Below, piece by piece: positions 11,027 to 26,000 of a stretch of DNA of 64,000 nucleotides. How positions within the stretch are numbered: the stretch's first letter is position 1; each line of letters opens with the position of its first letter. The position numbers were made by a program, and so were the translations under genes. Under the pieces are notes generated by a model, which had not been told where the DNA came from, did not search any database, and worked only from the letters and a program-made list of their open reading frames with translations. Source of the DNA: Euonymus europaeus (taxonomy: Eukaryota; Streptophyta; Magnoliopsida; Celastrales; Celastraceae); contig OY756962.1 in the NCBI GenBank assembly GCA_963580455.1, positions 22,519,001 through 22,583,000 of the forward strand, written 5' to 3'.

Positions 11027-14000
11027 ATGGCTTCCAAAAAAGAGAGAGATAGAGAGAAAGAACCTACTCAGGTACGATTTGTTGATGCATTAGCGATGCA
11101 ATTTGAAGTAATGCACCTTTTTATTTATACTGGAGAAGTGATCATATAAGCTTCCATGCGAGGGTTTTGGTCTGTTAGTATGTTTAACATGTGGTAAATT
11201 TCCTGTGTGTATTGTCTTAATTAGGGAGATAGTGGCGCTCCTGCTCCTCCCCCTCCCCCTCCGACGCCTGGTCAACCAGATCATCTGCATACTCGTGGCA
11301 ACTCGGTATCTTTTTTCTTCTATATTCTCCTGGCCTAACTTTTGTTTGGTATCTGTTTTGTGTTTTACGTTTTGCTTTTCTCATTGGACTTTTTGCTATT
11401 GGTAAACCATCCAGTGATCCACATAAATCATCATTCGTATCCTTTGGTCATTGCCATAATCATCAGTTAGAGTAATTGCATTCATATATGTAGCTTAATT
11501 CACCTTGTGGTTGCTCACTGGGATTTGCATTTAGACTAGAGTCACATTGGTTATCGCGAAATGAGATGCCTCGAGATGAACTCCTTTCATCCTATTTAAT
11601 ACCTTTTCAAAAATAGGTTATTTTGTCATTTACTCTTATGGTTTTAATTTTTAGATTTGCATTTGATAAGACTGCAGAGTTTTTCAATTATGAAGTATGA
11701 GCTTTTCTGCAGGTTTTCAAGAGTGGCCCGCTTTTTTTATCATCCAAAGGTGTGTTTCTGTTTCTTTCTTTTGTAAACATTATCTAACACTCAATGCTGA
11801 CAGAATGACAATAGCTTCAAATATGCTGTAACTTCTTCTGTTGTAATGCTCTCTAAACCCTTCATTGCAGGCATTGGCTGGACATCCTGGAAAAAGAGGT
11901 GGTTTATTTTAACACGTACTTCGCTGGTTTTCTTCAGAAGTGATCCAGTAAGTGGTCCAATATCTTTAATCGTGAGTACAATTATGCGTGTACATTTCTT
12001 TGTTTGTCCTTATTATCCTGTAATCTTGCTTATGCTTATTTAGCTTTATCTGTTGGCAATACTAAATTACCCCAGAGAAAAAATGAACTGCTAAAATGAA
12101 ATTATTAAAATAGATGAGTGAATGGGCACTTCTACCCGAAAGAGTTTGTGCCAGAGAACATGTAGAATGTAAAGCTGTAAGTAACCAAGACCTCTATTCT
12201 GATGTTGTAGAGAATCCTTCTTGACGTAGGACAAGTGGCGTTTGCATTCAAGGAATATTTTGATTGGAAAGAGACTGAATTAGAAAGGAATAAGTTTAAT
12301 ATTGCAGCTTGGAAGAAACGGACGTATCTTTTGATTCAGTGATCCGTTTTCTTATTATAATATGTTTCCAAGGACTGTTTCAAGAGATCTAAAGGAAGAC
12401 TACGTCTTTCCAAGTTGAGGTTCTTTGGAACGCGTTTTCATAGCTGGTTAAAAGCCCTACGGGTTTAAGTTTAATATTTTTTTAGTATGTTTTTAATTAA
12501 GTTTCCTAGTTTGTTTAGACTTTCTAATCCTAATTCAGTTAGAGTTTCTTCCGTGTTTTAGCTATAAATAAGTTTTCTAAAGACCATTGTAAAGACTTCA
12601 ATTATTATTCAATAAAATCTTTGAGTTCTCTCAATTATTCCTTGGTGGATTCCAAGATCCTGTTATCGTCGTGAACGATTTCAGTCTTTCAAGCTTCCGC
12701 GCTTCGTCAGGTGGTATCGGAGCAGGTCACTTTCCTGTTTGATATGTCTAACCAAGAACGGAATCGAGACCCTAATGACGCTGGTCGAGGGGTAGACGAT
12801 CTATGGGCTGCGTTTGAAGAACAACGACAACAATTGACAGAACAAAGGCAACAAATGGCTGAAGTTCTTCGTTTGCTTGGGGAGTTGCGAGTCAACGCTG
12901 GCCAAGATCAACCGGCAGTAAGGAATGGAGCTCGTGATGTGGCACAAGACCTTCCTGGTGGCCAAGCAATTGTTAACCCACGAGTTCAACAACAAAATTG
13001 TGGCAGACAACATGTACCTCCAGTATATCCGGGCCTCATGGAAGATTCTGACGTTGAAGAGGATCTAGACGATGGGGATTATAGAGATGTTGGACAAAAT
13101 TATAATCAGGTTCCTGGAGGGTTTAAGCTTCGAGCGGATATTCCATCTTTTGATGGAAACTTGTCAATTGAGGGTGTTCTTGATTGGCTTTCTGAAGTTT
13201 CCAGATTCTTTGATATGACGGAGATAGAAGAAAATCGGAGAGTCAAGATGGTAGCATACCGTTTAAAGAGTGGAGCAGCTGTTTGGTGGGATGAACTTCA
13301 AGCGACAAGGAGACGACAGTTTAAACTACCAATCCGTACATGGAGAAGGATGGAGCAGCTTATTCGCAGTCAATTCCTACCCGCAGACTACTTACAATAT
13401 CTGTTTCAGTTATACCAGAATTGCAGTCAAGGAACTAAATCCGTGTTCGAGTATACTTCTGAATGGCAGCGATTGAAGATGCGTAATAATTTGAATGAGT
13501 CTGAACCGGTGCAAGTGTCAAGATATTTAGGTGGATTGAGGCCCTCAATCCGTGATAAAATCTTCATGCAAGTGATATGGTCAGTGACTGAAGCGTATAA
13601 CTTGGCCTTGAAAGGATTGAAGATGCGTAATAATTTGAATGAGTCTGAACCGGTGCAAGTGTCAAGATATTTAGGTGGATTGAGGCCCTCAATCCGTGAT
13701 AAAATCTCCATGCAAGTGATATGGTCAGTGACTGAAGCGTATAACTTGGCCTTGAAAGCAGAAGCCAAAGACATACCAATCACTAAACCCACGTTTACAA
13801 GGTATGAAGATCCTGAGTCCTCCAATGTTGCCGCTAACAGGGTAAAATCACCTCAGGTGAATACCCCGTCTCAATCCAGACCCACATATCAACAATCTAA
13901 AGGGAAGGGTGGTGATAACTCTGGAACAAGACAAGGTGGAATGAATCAGAATCAAGACCAATCTCGTCCAGTCGGAAGAGGGAGAGGTAATAATTTCAAC

Positions 14001-17000
14001 AACCCATATAATCGACCCACAGGAGATAAATGTTACAGGTGTGGCAAACCTGGTCACCGATCTCATGATTGTCCAGATCGAAAACCTGTTAATATGGTGG
14101 ATCATATGACTGATTATAGTGATGATGACACTTTTCAAGCGAATTACGAGGAGGCTGACGACGTTGCTGAAGAAGAAGGAGCCTTAGTGAACTGTGTGGT
14201 GAGACGAGTGATGTGTTCACCAAGGGTTGAGGAGTCTCAACGAAAAAATATATTTACAGCCTTTTGCACTGTAAATAATAATGTTTGTGACCTTATTATT
14301 GACAATGGCAGTTGTGAAAATTTTGTGGCAAAAAGGTTGGTGGATCACCTGAGTTTGAAGACAGAAAAACACTCTTCACCATATACGATCGGATGGATCC
14401 AAAAAGGACCGAAAGTGCAGGTGGCTGAAACCTGTAGGGTTCCTATTTCCATTGGTAAGTACTATCGAGATGAAGTGGTTTGTGATGTGGTTGATATGGA
14501 TGCTAGTCATATCCTTCTGGGCCGACCTTAGCAATTTGATGTGGATATTAATTATAAAGGGCAAGATAATATATATATGTTCTTATGGGATGGAAAGAAG
14601 ATAGTCATGGTTCCTAAGCGTAAGCAATCTCCTAAAGAAGCTGGAAAGGCGCTTTTGACTATAGCAGATTCTGAGAAAACTTTTGAAATTGACATGAAAG
14701 AAGCTCAAGAGTGTCATGCGATTATAGTTCGAGCCTTGGTGGTTGATGAACCACAAAATCTGATGTCAAAGTTGCCGAATCAAGTGCAATCTATATTGGC
14801 CAATTTTAGTGAGTTGGTGTCTGATGATATTCCTGATAAATTGCCTTCTATGCGAAACATTCAACACCATATTGATTTGGTGGCCGGAAAAAGTTTACCA
14901 AACCTGCCTCATTATCGTATGAGTCCAAAGGAGAATGACATCCTACGTGACAAAGTCGCAGAATTATTGAAGAAAGGGTTTACCACAGTAGTCAACGAGG
15001 AGGAATTTACTAAGCTTACGTCTACAATGTCCGAATGTGTGTTCATTGATTTTGTTATTCCTAAGGAGTTTCATAGTTGGCCTGGAGAGTATGATTTTCT
15101 ATTTAAACAATTGTTATCTCCGATCACGAGTTCACGGAAGCATTGGTTGGTTCTACTTTTGTTTGATGCATTAACGGTGTTCTCCAAGTCAAGGTTCTTT
15201 TTCTTGCGAATTCACAGGATTCGAGGACGCGTTATCTCTAACAAAAGGAATTATAACTCGAGGTCGAGTTCTTCTAAAGTGGGGGAGACTGACGTAGGAC
15301 AAGTGGCGTTTGCATTCAAGGAATATTTTGATTGGAAAGAGACTGAATTGGAAAGGAATAAGTTTAATATTGCAGCTTGGAAGAAACGGACGTATCTTTT
15401 GATTCAGTGATCCGTTTTCTTATTATAATATGTTTCCAAGGACTGTTTCAAGAGATCTAAAGGAAGACTACGTCTTTCCAAGTTGAGGTTCTTTGGAACG
15501 CGTTTTCATAGCTGGTTAAAAGCCCTACGGGTTTAAGTTTAATATTTTTTTAGTATGTTTTTAATTAAGTTTCCTAGTTTGTTTAGACTTTCTAATCCTA
15601 ATTCAGTTAGAGTTTCTTCCGTGTTTTAGCTATAAATAAGTTTTCTGAAGATAAAATGTAAAGACTTCAATTATTATTCAATAAAATCTTTGAGTTCTCT
15701 CAATTATTCCTTGGTGGATTCCAAGATCCTGTTATCGTCGTGAACGATTTCAGTCTTTCAAGCTTCCGCGCTTCGTCACTTCTTGTGGCTACTTGTGTGT
15801 TTACCTCTCTATCTATCTTTCTCAGTCTTTCGGTGCGCACGCTTGCATGTGTGTGTCACGTGGCATAATTGTTATATTATTGAGATTTTGGTATGTTCAT
15901 CTATCATTTCTTTACTATCCAGAGTGCCGTCCCTCAAAAGGGGGGTGAAGTGAATTTGACTCTTGGTGGAATTGACCTCAACAGTTCTGGCAGGTTGGCT
16001 TGCTCTTTCAAATTACAAATAGACTATTCTTTTGGCTTCTTTCCATAGTTGTTACTAACTTTAAAATGCTTTGCATAAATTTTAGTGTGGTTGTGAAAGC
16101 AGATAAAAAGCTCTTGACAGTTCTTTTTCCTGGTGGCCATGATGGACGAACATTCACTCTCAAGGTTCTCCGGTTCTTTTTATGGTTTTTGTGCATGTGT
16201 TTAAATGTTTTGATATTGCCTGTGCCAAAGTTTGGTCCAAACTCTACATTATCTTTTTTTTTTCTCCTTAGTAATTTTGTTATTTACCTTATTTATTTAT
16301 TTTTCTAGATTTTTTTTTTCTGATCACAATCAGTGATCAATAAAAGAACCCACAGTTCCCGTCGCATGCTTTTAAGCTTTTTAGACTAAATACAAATTGC
16401 TACCAATATAGTTTTGCTGTAATTACTGCATTTCAATCAGGTCGTATACAACGGAATTTGGATTTTGGAGCTTGCAATAGTACTTAATATTTAAAATGAG
16501 CATATTGCTCAGAAGTATGAACATATTTGCAACGTTGTTTTTCTTTATAATTTTTCTTCTCAGATTTTTCTACAACCTGAAAACTCCATTGCAGAAATTT
16601 CTGCAACAAAACCAGATTATTTGCAGTTGATAACTGGAATAGTGGAAAAGTAATGGGCTGTTGACTTCAACTACATGGAAATCAGGAGGGGGAATCCTCA
16701 ATTCGGTTAAATATTCCAAGGAATTGTAAATGCAATCATGTACAAAAGAGAATCATCTGGTCATTCTTATACTAATGAGAGGCTGACTAAGTCTTACTAA
16801 AACAATAAAACTCAATGACTAAAAATGTTTGAAATACATGAATGATTAAAGCTCTGTATTAAGACGTATGCAAAATGGCTTTTCCAGATACAAATAAACA
16901 TACTATCTTTAAATCTAGAAATAATATTAAACTGTTAAAGATAATCTGGAAAATTTTACTTCATTTTTGGGGTTCTTTAATCTACTATATTTACATATTG

Positions 17001-20000
17001 AAAAAAGGCTCTTTACATTTGTGGTTACATGGTTGAACCTTTATATACTTCACAGAAACTATGAGACAAAGAAAAGGTTGGGTTAACTTTGTAAAGTTGA
17101 AAACCTTGGTGCTAAAGTAGTAGAATGCAAGTCATGCCCCTTTTTTGTTAGTTTGAATTTATTAAAATTTTTGGTGTGTCAAATTAATCTTGCTGTCGAC
17201 TAATAGGCTGTGGTTATTGGGAGATGCAGGCTGAAACTTTAGAGGATTTATGTGAGTGGAAGATTGCATTTGAGAGCGCTTTGGCACAAGCACCAAATGC
17301 TGCTCTTGTAATGGGTCAAACTGGTGTTTTCAGAAACGAACAGGGTGATGCAGTTGATGAAAAATGTATGCTCTTCTTTTATTAAGCTTTATATAAAATT
17401 GATCAGTTTTGAACCACTCTTTTGCGTCTTTCTGTGCACCAAACATGTAGACTTATTTTCTTGAATATGTTGAGAACGATATTTTTATTTTAAAAGAGCA
17501 TGCTACTTATTCTGTGGTTCTGTTTGTAATATTGAACTTCAGTGGGCAGAGGATTGCCTTTGCTGTTCGTATGAGTAAACTGAAATGCTCTATGTCACTG
17601 AAATGTTAGTTTTGACGCAGTTTTCTGCTTGCTTTAGTTTGTTATTTATATTTTCCTTTTCCCCTCTTCTGTTATTTAGTGTTAAGTCATGGCTGGTTTA
17701 TTATGGCAGTATGTAACTTGCCTCTTTTCATTTCTTGTAGTGAAGGACAGACAGCCTGTAAAATCTACAGTCATTGGCAGACCAATTTTGCTTGCTTTAG
17801 AAGATGTTGATGGAGCACCATCTTTTCTTGAGAAAGCCCTCAGGTTTGTAGAAGAGCATGGTGGGTTTTCTTTTTCATTTTCCGTTGGTCCATTACCTCT
17901 TATCTGCAATATTCTAGATGCGAAGTTTGGCATATTTCTACCGCATATCATTATTGACTAAATTCCACATAAATTTTCTATTTCTTTTTAGCAGGGGATA
18001 TCTCATGCTTAGAAGATAGTGTGCACAAAAACACCATGATATCAGAGTTTTGACTCACTGCACTTGAACCTTTAATTTATTTGGGGGTGTATTGTGTGAG
18101 TGTGATCTATGAACCTTGTTTCTAGGTTAAGAAGTAATGTAGCTATTTTTATTTAATAGAAAATGGGAATGCTATTGCAATCTAGAGGTCATGGATTCAA
18201 TTCCAGAAATTAGTCTCTCCACATATTATGTGGGGTAAAATCTCCGTACATCCTATTTGTCTCTAACCCCGCCAATCATGGAAGTCTTGTACACGAGAGT
18301 TGTTTACCTTTTTTAAGAAAATGAGAATTCTATAAGCACCATTCACCTTTTTGGGAGAAACTGGTGAATAAGATTTTTATTAGATGCCGACCAGAGAATG
18401 ATAAGAATAATCTTTGAGTGGCTATTATGCCAGGAAAAATCGTTCCAAGTGACATGTTTTACTGGATTTCTTCATGGTTCACACTGTATAATAGGACATC
18501 TTAGTCCACTCTTATTAGTGCTGGAAGTTGTGTACAACTCTCTGGCTGAGCTTACCTTGACAACCTCATAATACTTCGACTAATTTTTGGACATAAACCT
18601 TACTTTCAGTTGCTGGATTTGATTAGGGCTGCTAGATCCTGCATTCTCGCATAGTCCTGGATATTCAATCCTGATGTAATGCTTAATCAAAAGGGGAAGA
18701 AAGATTTCTTGGCCATTTATTTTCTTGTGTAATTGGGCATTTGAACACTCAAAAGTTAGTGTTGATGCTTGAATATATTTTGGTTGATGATATAACTGAT
18801 GGCGTTTGATTACCATGATTCAACCTCTTAATTAAGGATACTTCATAATTCATCAAGAATGTTTCATTTTTAGATAATAAATCTGTGCTCATTTAAATAA
18901 TGTGTCTGTTACCATATTTACTTTTTTTTAATAGATAGGAATATTTAATTTTCCGACAAAATGGTATCTGATCATTTCAAAAATGATATATACCAGGAGT
19001 CAGAGTAGAAGGAATTTTACGACAAGCAGCAGATGTTGATGATGTTGAACATCGAGTTCGAGAATATGAGCAGGGTCGGTTGATGAACAGTGCATCCTTT
19101 ACCAATTTTTAAAATTTATGTTTATGTTTGATTGAAATTTCTGAATTCATGGTTTAAATTTAATCGAGGGAAATGTAAATTTCTCTATTGTTCTAGAGTA
19201 TCATAGATAAATGTACCAAAGTTACATTTTCCTATGGAGTTGTTCGATATCTTAATAGTTTTACTGCATTCATTATAATTTAGGAAAAAGAGAATTTTCT
19301 CAAGAGGAGGATCCACATGTGGTTGCTGATTGCGTCAAGGTATCATTGTTTAGTCTTAATTTGGCATTTTATTGTGAATCCTGAAAGCTATCTAACTATG
19401 ACCCCATTTAATGTCTTCTCAAAATTCTTCAGTACTTCCTCCGCGAGCTGCCATCATCTCCAGTCCCTGCATCTTGCTGCAATGTACTACTAGAAGCATG
19501 CCGTAAGTCTTTTTTAGAGGCTTTTATCAATTTAGTTTTTTTGCTTTTTTGTTGCGTCACAGATTATAGATTTAGTTGCAATAAAAGAAATGTATAAATT
19601 TGATAAGGACCAAGTCCACCACCCTAAGCCACCCAGGCTCAACCCCGGCCCATGCGCACATGGACTGAGCTGTTCCCATGGGCCAGCAGGCCCATGAGCC
19701 AAATACCGGAGGCCGCATTCCCTGGTTCAATGGAGGCCCATGCCTACCAATCAAAACCTTGGGTACTAAGAGAAGGTGGTGGCACCCTTATAAACAATAT
19801 CAAAGCTCCCACATCTTTCGATGTGAGACATATCAATACTCTCCCTCTTTGGAGACCAACGTCCACGTTGGTCGAGCACCATGGTCCATGGGCCTTCGGC
19901 ATATTCCAGGCAGGCATTCCCATGACCGGCCACTCCGCAGGGGCGGCCCAAGGTTGAGGATCGATACCGCTCTGATACCACTAATAAAGATCGATGCCGC

Positions 20001-23000
20001 TGATAAAGACCAAGCCCACCATCCTAAGCGACCTAGGCCCAACTCCGGCCTATGCGCACATGGACTGAGCTGTTCCCATGAGCCAAATACCCGAGGCTGC
20101 AGCCTCTGGTCCAATGGAAGCCCATGCCTACCAATCAAAATCTTGGGTACTAAGAGAAGGTGGTGGCACTCTTATAACTAACATCAAAGCTCCCACATCT
20201 TTCGATGTGGGACGTATAAAAATTGTTGGTAATTAAAGTTGGACTCTATTTAAGTTAAATAATTGTTCAATAATTTTCAGCTAATTATTTGTTCTTTGTT
20301 TCCCAGAAAAATAGCTCTAGTGGTTTCACCAATACATGGGTATATAAGGATATCTGTTTCTAATTTCTATGCACTTAACAAACTTTAAAATTTTCATCTC
20401 TACTAATACTAATGTAACTATTGAAGCTTAAAGAAATAAAATCGGGTTGGAAAAATATCATAGTAAATAAAGCCCCAGTGGTTAACAACTACTTAACTCA
20501 AAAAGTTGATACAAGAGAATATTATATTGCTCATAGATGTTCTGAAATGCGTGTCTACTTCTCCAGGAAGTTTCCTTTGTGTTGCTGGGAGAAAATCTCA
20601 GGTCTACATTTACTGTAGTTCTTAATTGACAATCCAATATATCTAGGGCAATGTAATGAAATATGTGGTGTGGGAGATTTTTGTGCTGCATTTTCTTCAT
20701 GTAACACTACTCTTAGACGTCTTTTTTTTTTTAACATCATTTCATATTTTCTTTTCTTTTTAATTATAATATAAATTTCCACGATGATCAGGAACTGATC
20801 GCGGCAGTAGAGTCAATAGAATGCGTGCAGCAATTTGTGAAACCTTCCCTGAGCCAAATCGTCGCTTGTTGCAGAGGTAGTTAATTATAGGAATATTTGA
20901 GGTTTTGTCTTAAGTCTCATTTGTATTTCACTACAGGGATTTATTACTTGAAAATAATTTCTTCTGATAAGGACTATTGTAACGCATGTGATCTATTTAT
21001 ATGAAAACTTGAAAGCTTAACTGTAGTTAAATGGTAGTTTCAGGATCTTGATATATGACACTGCAATGAAGTTGACCTATCATGTTTATTAGAGTTTTAA
21101 CATATGTTCATTTAAAGTAGCAAAAATTGTTGAAACAGTAGTCAAACCTTACGTTTTTTTTGCTTTTGACCCTCTATCTATGTTGATCCCATTTCTTGGA
21201 TTCTGGTAAAATTTAGTGTGTATTCTGCTGGCTTATGAAATTTTGTTTGGATAATAATGATGGATGCTTTCCCTCATTCTTTTTTCTTCCATTGATCTGG
21301 AATCTAGTTGATAATGTCATGTTTTGTTTCTTTGTTCCTTTTTATTCAGAATTCTTATGATGATGCAAACTGTGGCTTCTCACAAGACTAATAACAGAAT
21401 GAGCAGTTCAGCCGTGGCAGCTTGCATGGCACCCTTACTTCTTCGTCCACTTTTAGCTGGTGATTGCGAAATTGAAACCAACTTTGATTTGGGTGGCGAT
21501 GGTTCTATTCAGCTTCTACGAGCTGCTGCTGCAGCTAACCATGCTCAAGCCATCATTATTACATTGTTGGAGGAGTATGACTCCATATTTGGGGTAAGCC
21601 ATTGTTATTTACGTTGATTCCGTGTTGGGTTCCTGTTATAACAAATAGATATGTTTTGTGATTATAATTAGCACCTCTCTCGTCGAGGCGTGAACTCTTG
21701 AGTCGTTCCTTTATAATCATTGTAATTATTGGAAGTTTTTTTATGTCACTTTTCTGTAAGGATTTTGAGTAGTTTGGGAGGATATAATTAAAAAAAATGC
21801 TTGATGTCATTCGATGGGAGAAAATGTCAGCCTCATTGCATATTTTTATCTCGTATTTGATATCTAAGCTCAACATTCCCTGATAAACTGATGTTCTTTA
21901 GGCAAGCTACGACCATCTTTTTAAAGTTGTTGGTAAAGATTCCCTCTCTCTCTCTCTCTTCATAAAGGATTAGGAGGACAACACTAAGAGAAATAGGTCT
22001 TTACAGCCTAACAGATAACAATTGATGGCCAGCTCTACATGCCTAAATATACATCAATATTTTCCTTATAATATCTTTTATATCTTTTGTAACTTCTTCA
22101 ACGATATTGTCTTCAGTTCCATGACCCAGTATTGTGTCTGCAGGAAGGTGCAATGTCCCCTGTACTATTCTCTGACACAGAAGAGAGTGGCAGTGAGGCT
22201 GAGGAGGCAAGTGACAATGATGAGTCCCATGAAGACGATGATTCAACAGAGGTTTTTCATGTATACATGGATGATGATATTGAGAATGCATCTAGTGAAA
22301 CATGCAGTATTAGTGGTGAGTCTGGAGAAGAGGATATCCATGATGACAAGGTGTGTTAACATAATTTATAACTCCTAAACTGGTGGTTAATCTGTTCATA
22401 TATAGGCCGAGTCTTTCTTTTATGCTCGGGAAATGGGGTAACTATGGATTTTATGTAGTCTTAAAATTACATTTGGTTTTTTCTTTTAAAGAATATCTAT
22501 TATCTTGCAATATGTACATGGTTTATGGCATCATTTGGTGGTGAAGAAATTTGTTTGACTTGGAAGTTTCTGTCTCTAAATTTCTTCTGGAAATAAAAGT
22601 GTCCACAATGTAACCAGATAATGTTTTGTATCATCGTCAATGTTTGCAGAGAAACTGTTCTGTTAATGTCACAATCAGTTGCTCCCTTCATATAGAGAAG
22701 GGATACTCTTTATGATAATTACTAGTATGGAAGTGAGCCTAAACCCAACCTAAGATAAAACAAAGGGGAACCGCTTAATGAGTCGTTGTATTACATGATT
22801 TGTCCGATATGTCTGTTGTAAATTGATGTTTTCATGTCATCATGTGTTGACTAGTGTTTTTGTTTGCTGAATGACTTTGATGATGCAGAGTATTGATGAT
22901 TTTAGCTCAGATTCTATGTCCCCTAAAGTACACGCTGAATCTAGAAACAACAAGGAATTGTCATCAAGGGATCATCAAACCTCACAGACTCAGCATGAAA

Positions 23001-26000
23001 TTGTACAGGGGAGAAAGAATTTATCCAATCAAAATGGCAATAGGTTGGCAAAGGTGGAAGTAGACAACTCGGAACCATCAGAAAATGCTTCTGTTGTATC
23101 GAGTTTAGAGTGTAAGATGGCTGATCCTAGTCCATTGTCAAAAATTCAAAAATCAACAACAATTTCAAATGGACTGGTGCAAAGTTGTAGGCGTCCTACT
23201 GTTTGGGGATGTACCTCTGTAAGGAACTTTTCTCTTCCAACTCTTTTAGACTCCGTTTGAGGTCTTGATGAAGTATTATGAATGTCTTTTTCAACCAGAG
23301 TTACCATTTACTGAAAACAAAACCCGCAGCATCTCTGGATGGATAGTTTTGTTGATTTTTTTTCAACAATCTTTGTCAAAAAATATGTTCTTTTTCTAAT
23401 TCTTAGCTTTTGGGCTTGAGCTCAGGCAAAGAAGAACCTTTCGATGGAATCTATTGATTATCCCGTAGAAGACGAGTAAGTGATGCATCTATTACTGTGA
23501 AAAGTAGTCATTTTTCTATTTATCTGTAATGTGTAATAATCTAATATGTATAATTGTATATATGTGCAAGTTTTACCTTTTAAGGACATATATGGAATGT
23601 GGCGGACATAGCTATGGGCAGTTTTTGATAGTTATCAGATCTTTGTATGTGGGTAGCAAAGATTTCTTTGTTGTTTGGCACAGGAAAAAAAAAAAACTGG
23701 ACAACATGAACTGGGGAAGGACTTATTGGGGTTAAAGATATGGTGATGTCTTTGTGAATAATTTAGCAACAGTGTATTTCCGGGTTACTTAATTGGATTT
23801 GGAGATGCACTATGAAAAGATAATGCTTTAAATCCGTGTCATTTTAGAGTGTTTAGAGAACCAGGGAATACTGGTAAAGGCCGTTGAAGACCTTGAAGAA
23901 TGTAGTTTTTTTTCTTCGTTAGTAGTCCCATCAATTAAGTGAACAGAAATTATTAGCTAAGGTGCAAGGTTATAGAATTCCCATGCTTCAATTAGTTTAG
24001 CTTTAGTGTGTTTGTTTCATGAATCATGATGAGACTTTATTGACTTACTTTGTAGGCATTAGCATTTTGTTGAGGATGAAGCATTTTTTTTAACATTTTT
24101 AACGTATTTTATTTCAGTCGAGAAAAATATAAAAACCAGTTTCTTTAACTGAATTTTAATTTTTTAAATTGACTCGCATTTGTTTTCTGTCCATAAACAG
24201 ACTTGAAATCCAGAGGCTTGAAGCTACTAAAATTGACTTGCAAAACAAGATTTCAGAAGAGGTAGGAGATGTCGAATATCTCTTTATGCCTATCAGTCTA
24301 TCTCATGTGAGGTTTTTTAGCACTCCAATTTTTATTAATTTCTTTTCTCATAATAGGTTAAAGGCAATGTGGCTCTACAAGCCAGTTTGGAAAGGAGAAA
24401 GAATGCTTTGCTTGAGCACCGTTTAGCTCTTCAGCAAGATGTATGTTCCAAGTGGTAGAATATGTGTTCTTTTTTTTTCCTCTCAAAATTCCTCAATGTT
24501 TCACTCCAACCCTAGTGATAATTTCTTCAATGCCTAGGTGCTCTAGACAGTGCAGACACGTGTTAAAATTTTTGACAGAAGTTCATCGTTTCATTGTTCT
24601 TGTTCTCCAGTCAATAGCCAATCACCAACATGATTATTAAAAGGACAGAACTTTCGTCCTGAAGATCTTCTGAAAATATTTTGTTTTTTCTTTTTCCTTT
24701 TTTGCCTGAGAACTGAAATAGAGGAGGGTGCGATTGAAGATTTTTAGAAATATATATACAACACACAAGGCCCTAGAAAATACATGAGGGCCTTCTTGAT
24801 TAGTGTACATGATGACACCATATGCTTGTAGTTGTATCTATTTCATTTTGATCTCTTTCTTCACTGATTGAATACGGCATCTATAGCCATTCATTTCTTT
24901 GCACGGCAATGAGTGAAAGACCCTTTTTTACTTTTTAGTGATTTGAGGTTATTTGTAGAATGGAATAAAAAATGTTCAAGTTCGATTTGAAGGAATTATG
25001 TCTATTTTCAATAACAAGTGATTGTAAGTGATTTGATGGAGTGCTGGAGAATATATGGATTCTGGAAATGGAATTGCATAGTTTCAGCGTTTTTTCATTA
25101 ATCACTTTTATTCATGAAAATTAGTGCCTATGATTGCTTTAGAATGCCTGATATTTAGTTGCTTTAAATGGATTTTAAGATAATCTGGAAGTTAACTAAT
25201 CTTATTGAGTTGATTTAGTTTAAAAAATCGGCATTCTTACAGGTGGCTAGACTTCAGGAACAGTTGCAAATGGAAAGAGATAAGAGGACAGCGTTGGAAT
25301 TAGGACTTGACACATCTCAGCAGCCACGACAAATTCCAGGCACTATTAATGAAAAGGTAGTTTCCCTCGACATTTTGTAACGTAAATGGTCTGGACATGT
25401 CCTTTATCAAATTATAACTTGGAAATTCCTGAAGTCAAAGGCAGAGCTTGACAAAAGAGCAGAGGCAGACGTAATGAATTTGAAGTGGAAAGTTGATGAT
25501 CTCGGGATGCAACTGAATCAACAGCAAGCCCAAAACCATGGCTTCATGTCTGATTCATGCAATTGGAATCCTCCGGTGAAAGTGTGAGCCCTTTGTGCAT
25601 TACTTTTTGTTATTCCTTTTTAATATTAGAATATTCATCTGGTTACATGTTTTTGGGGTGAGGGAAGTTTTTTAGCTGCTTCGCTGTATGGTAACAGCAC
25701 CACTGTGTAAGCGTGGCTGGTGTCGAAAGCGACAATATGCAGAAGGGTGGTCAGCTTTTTGTATTTAACGGGCATTTATTTCATCTCCTCTTTTAATTAT
25801 TAATTATTTTGAATATTTTTCTGCTGCAGGAAAGATGAACAGAAGGACACTGAAGACGCTACTAGTTCACATATTGGGAGGTCTGGAAGCAAGGTAATTT
25901 CATCTTGCAGATTTGGATTAGATTTTCATTTTCTTTAATTGTTCTCGAGTACATGTGCGATTTGTGAAAATGTGGATAAGGTATTCGTGCTTGATGACTA

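Larger units (their letters stand above)
12222..15778 (+). mobile_element. Ty3-type LTR retrotransposon, internally deleted, 3.56 kb
   Basis: Two nearly identical LTRs (12222-12709 and 15290-15778) both start TGACG and end CGTCA; the 5-bp duplication CTTCT flanks the element (12217-12221 and 15779-15783). A primer-binding site TGGTATCGGAGCAGG follows the first LTR at 12,712 and a purine tract AAAGTGGGGGAGAC precedes the second. The LTRs carry a CTATAAATA box (12562 in the first) and AATAAA. The body codes for Gag and the start of Pol only; reverse transcriptase, RNase H and integrase are missing. It lies in REN1 intron 4 in the same orientation as the gene. Confidence 0.95.

Noticed and set aside
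19601..20219. Cassandra-type TRIM with 5S rRNA in its LTR
   Set aside because: The LTRs lack 5S rRNA A and C box sequence; only a generic TRIM call is supported.
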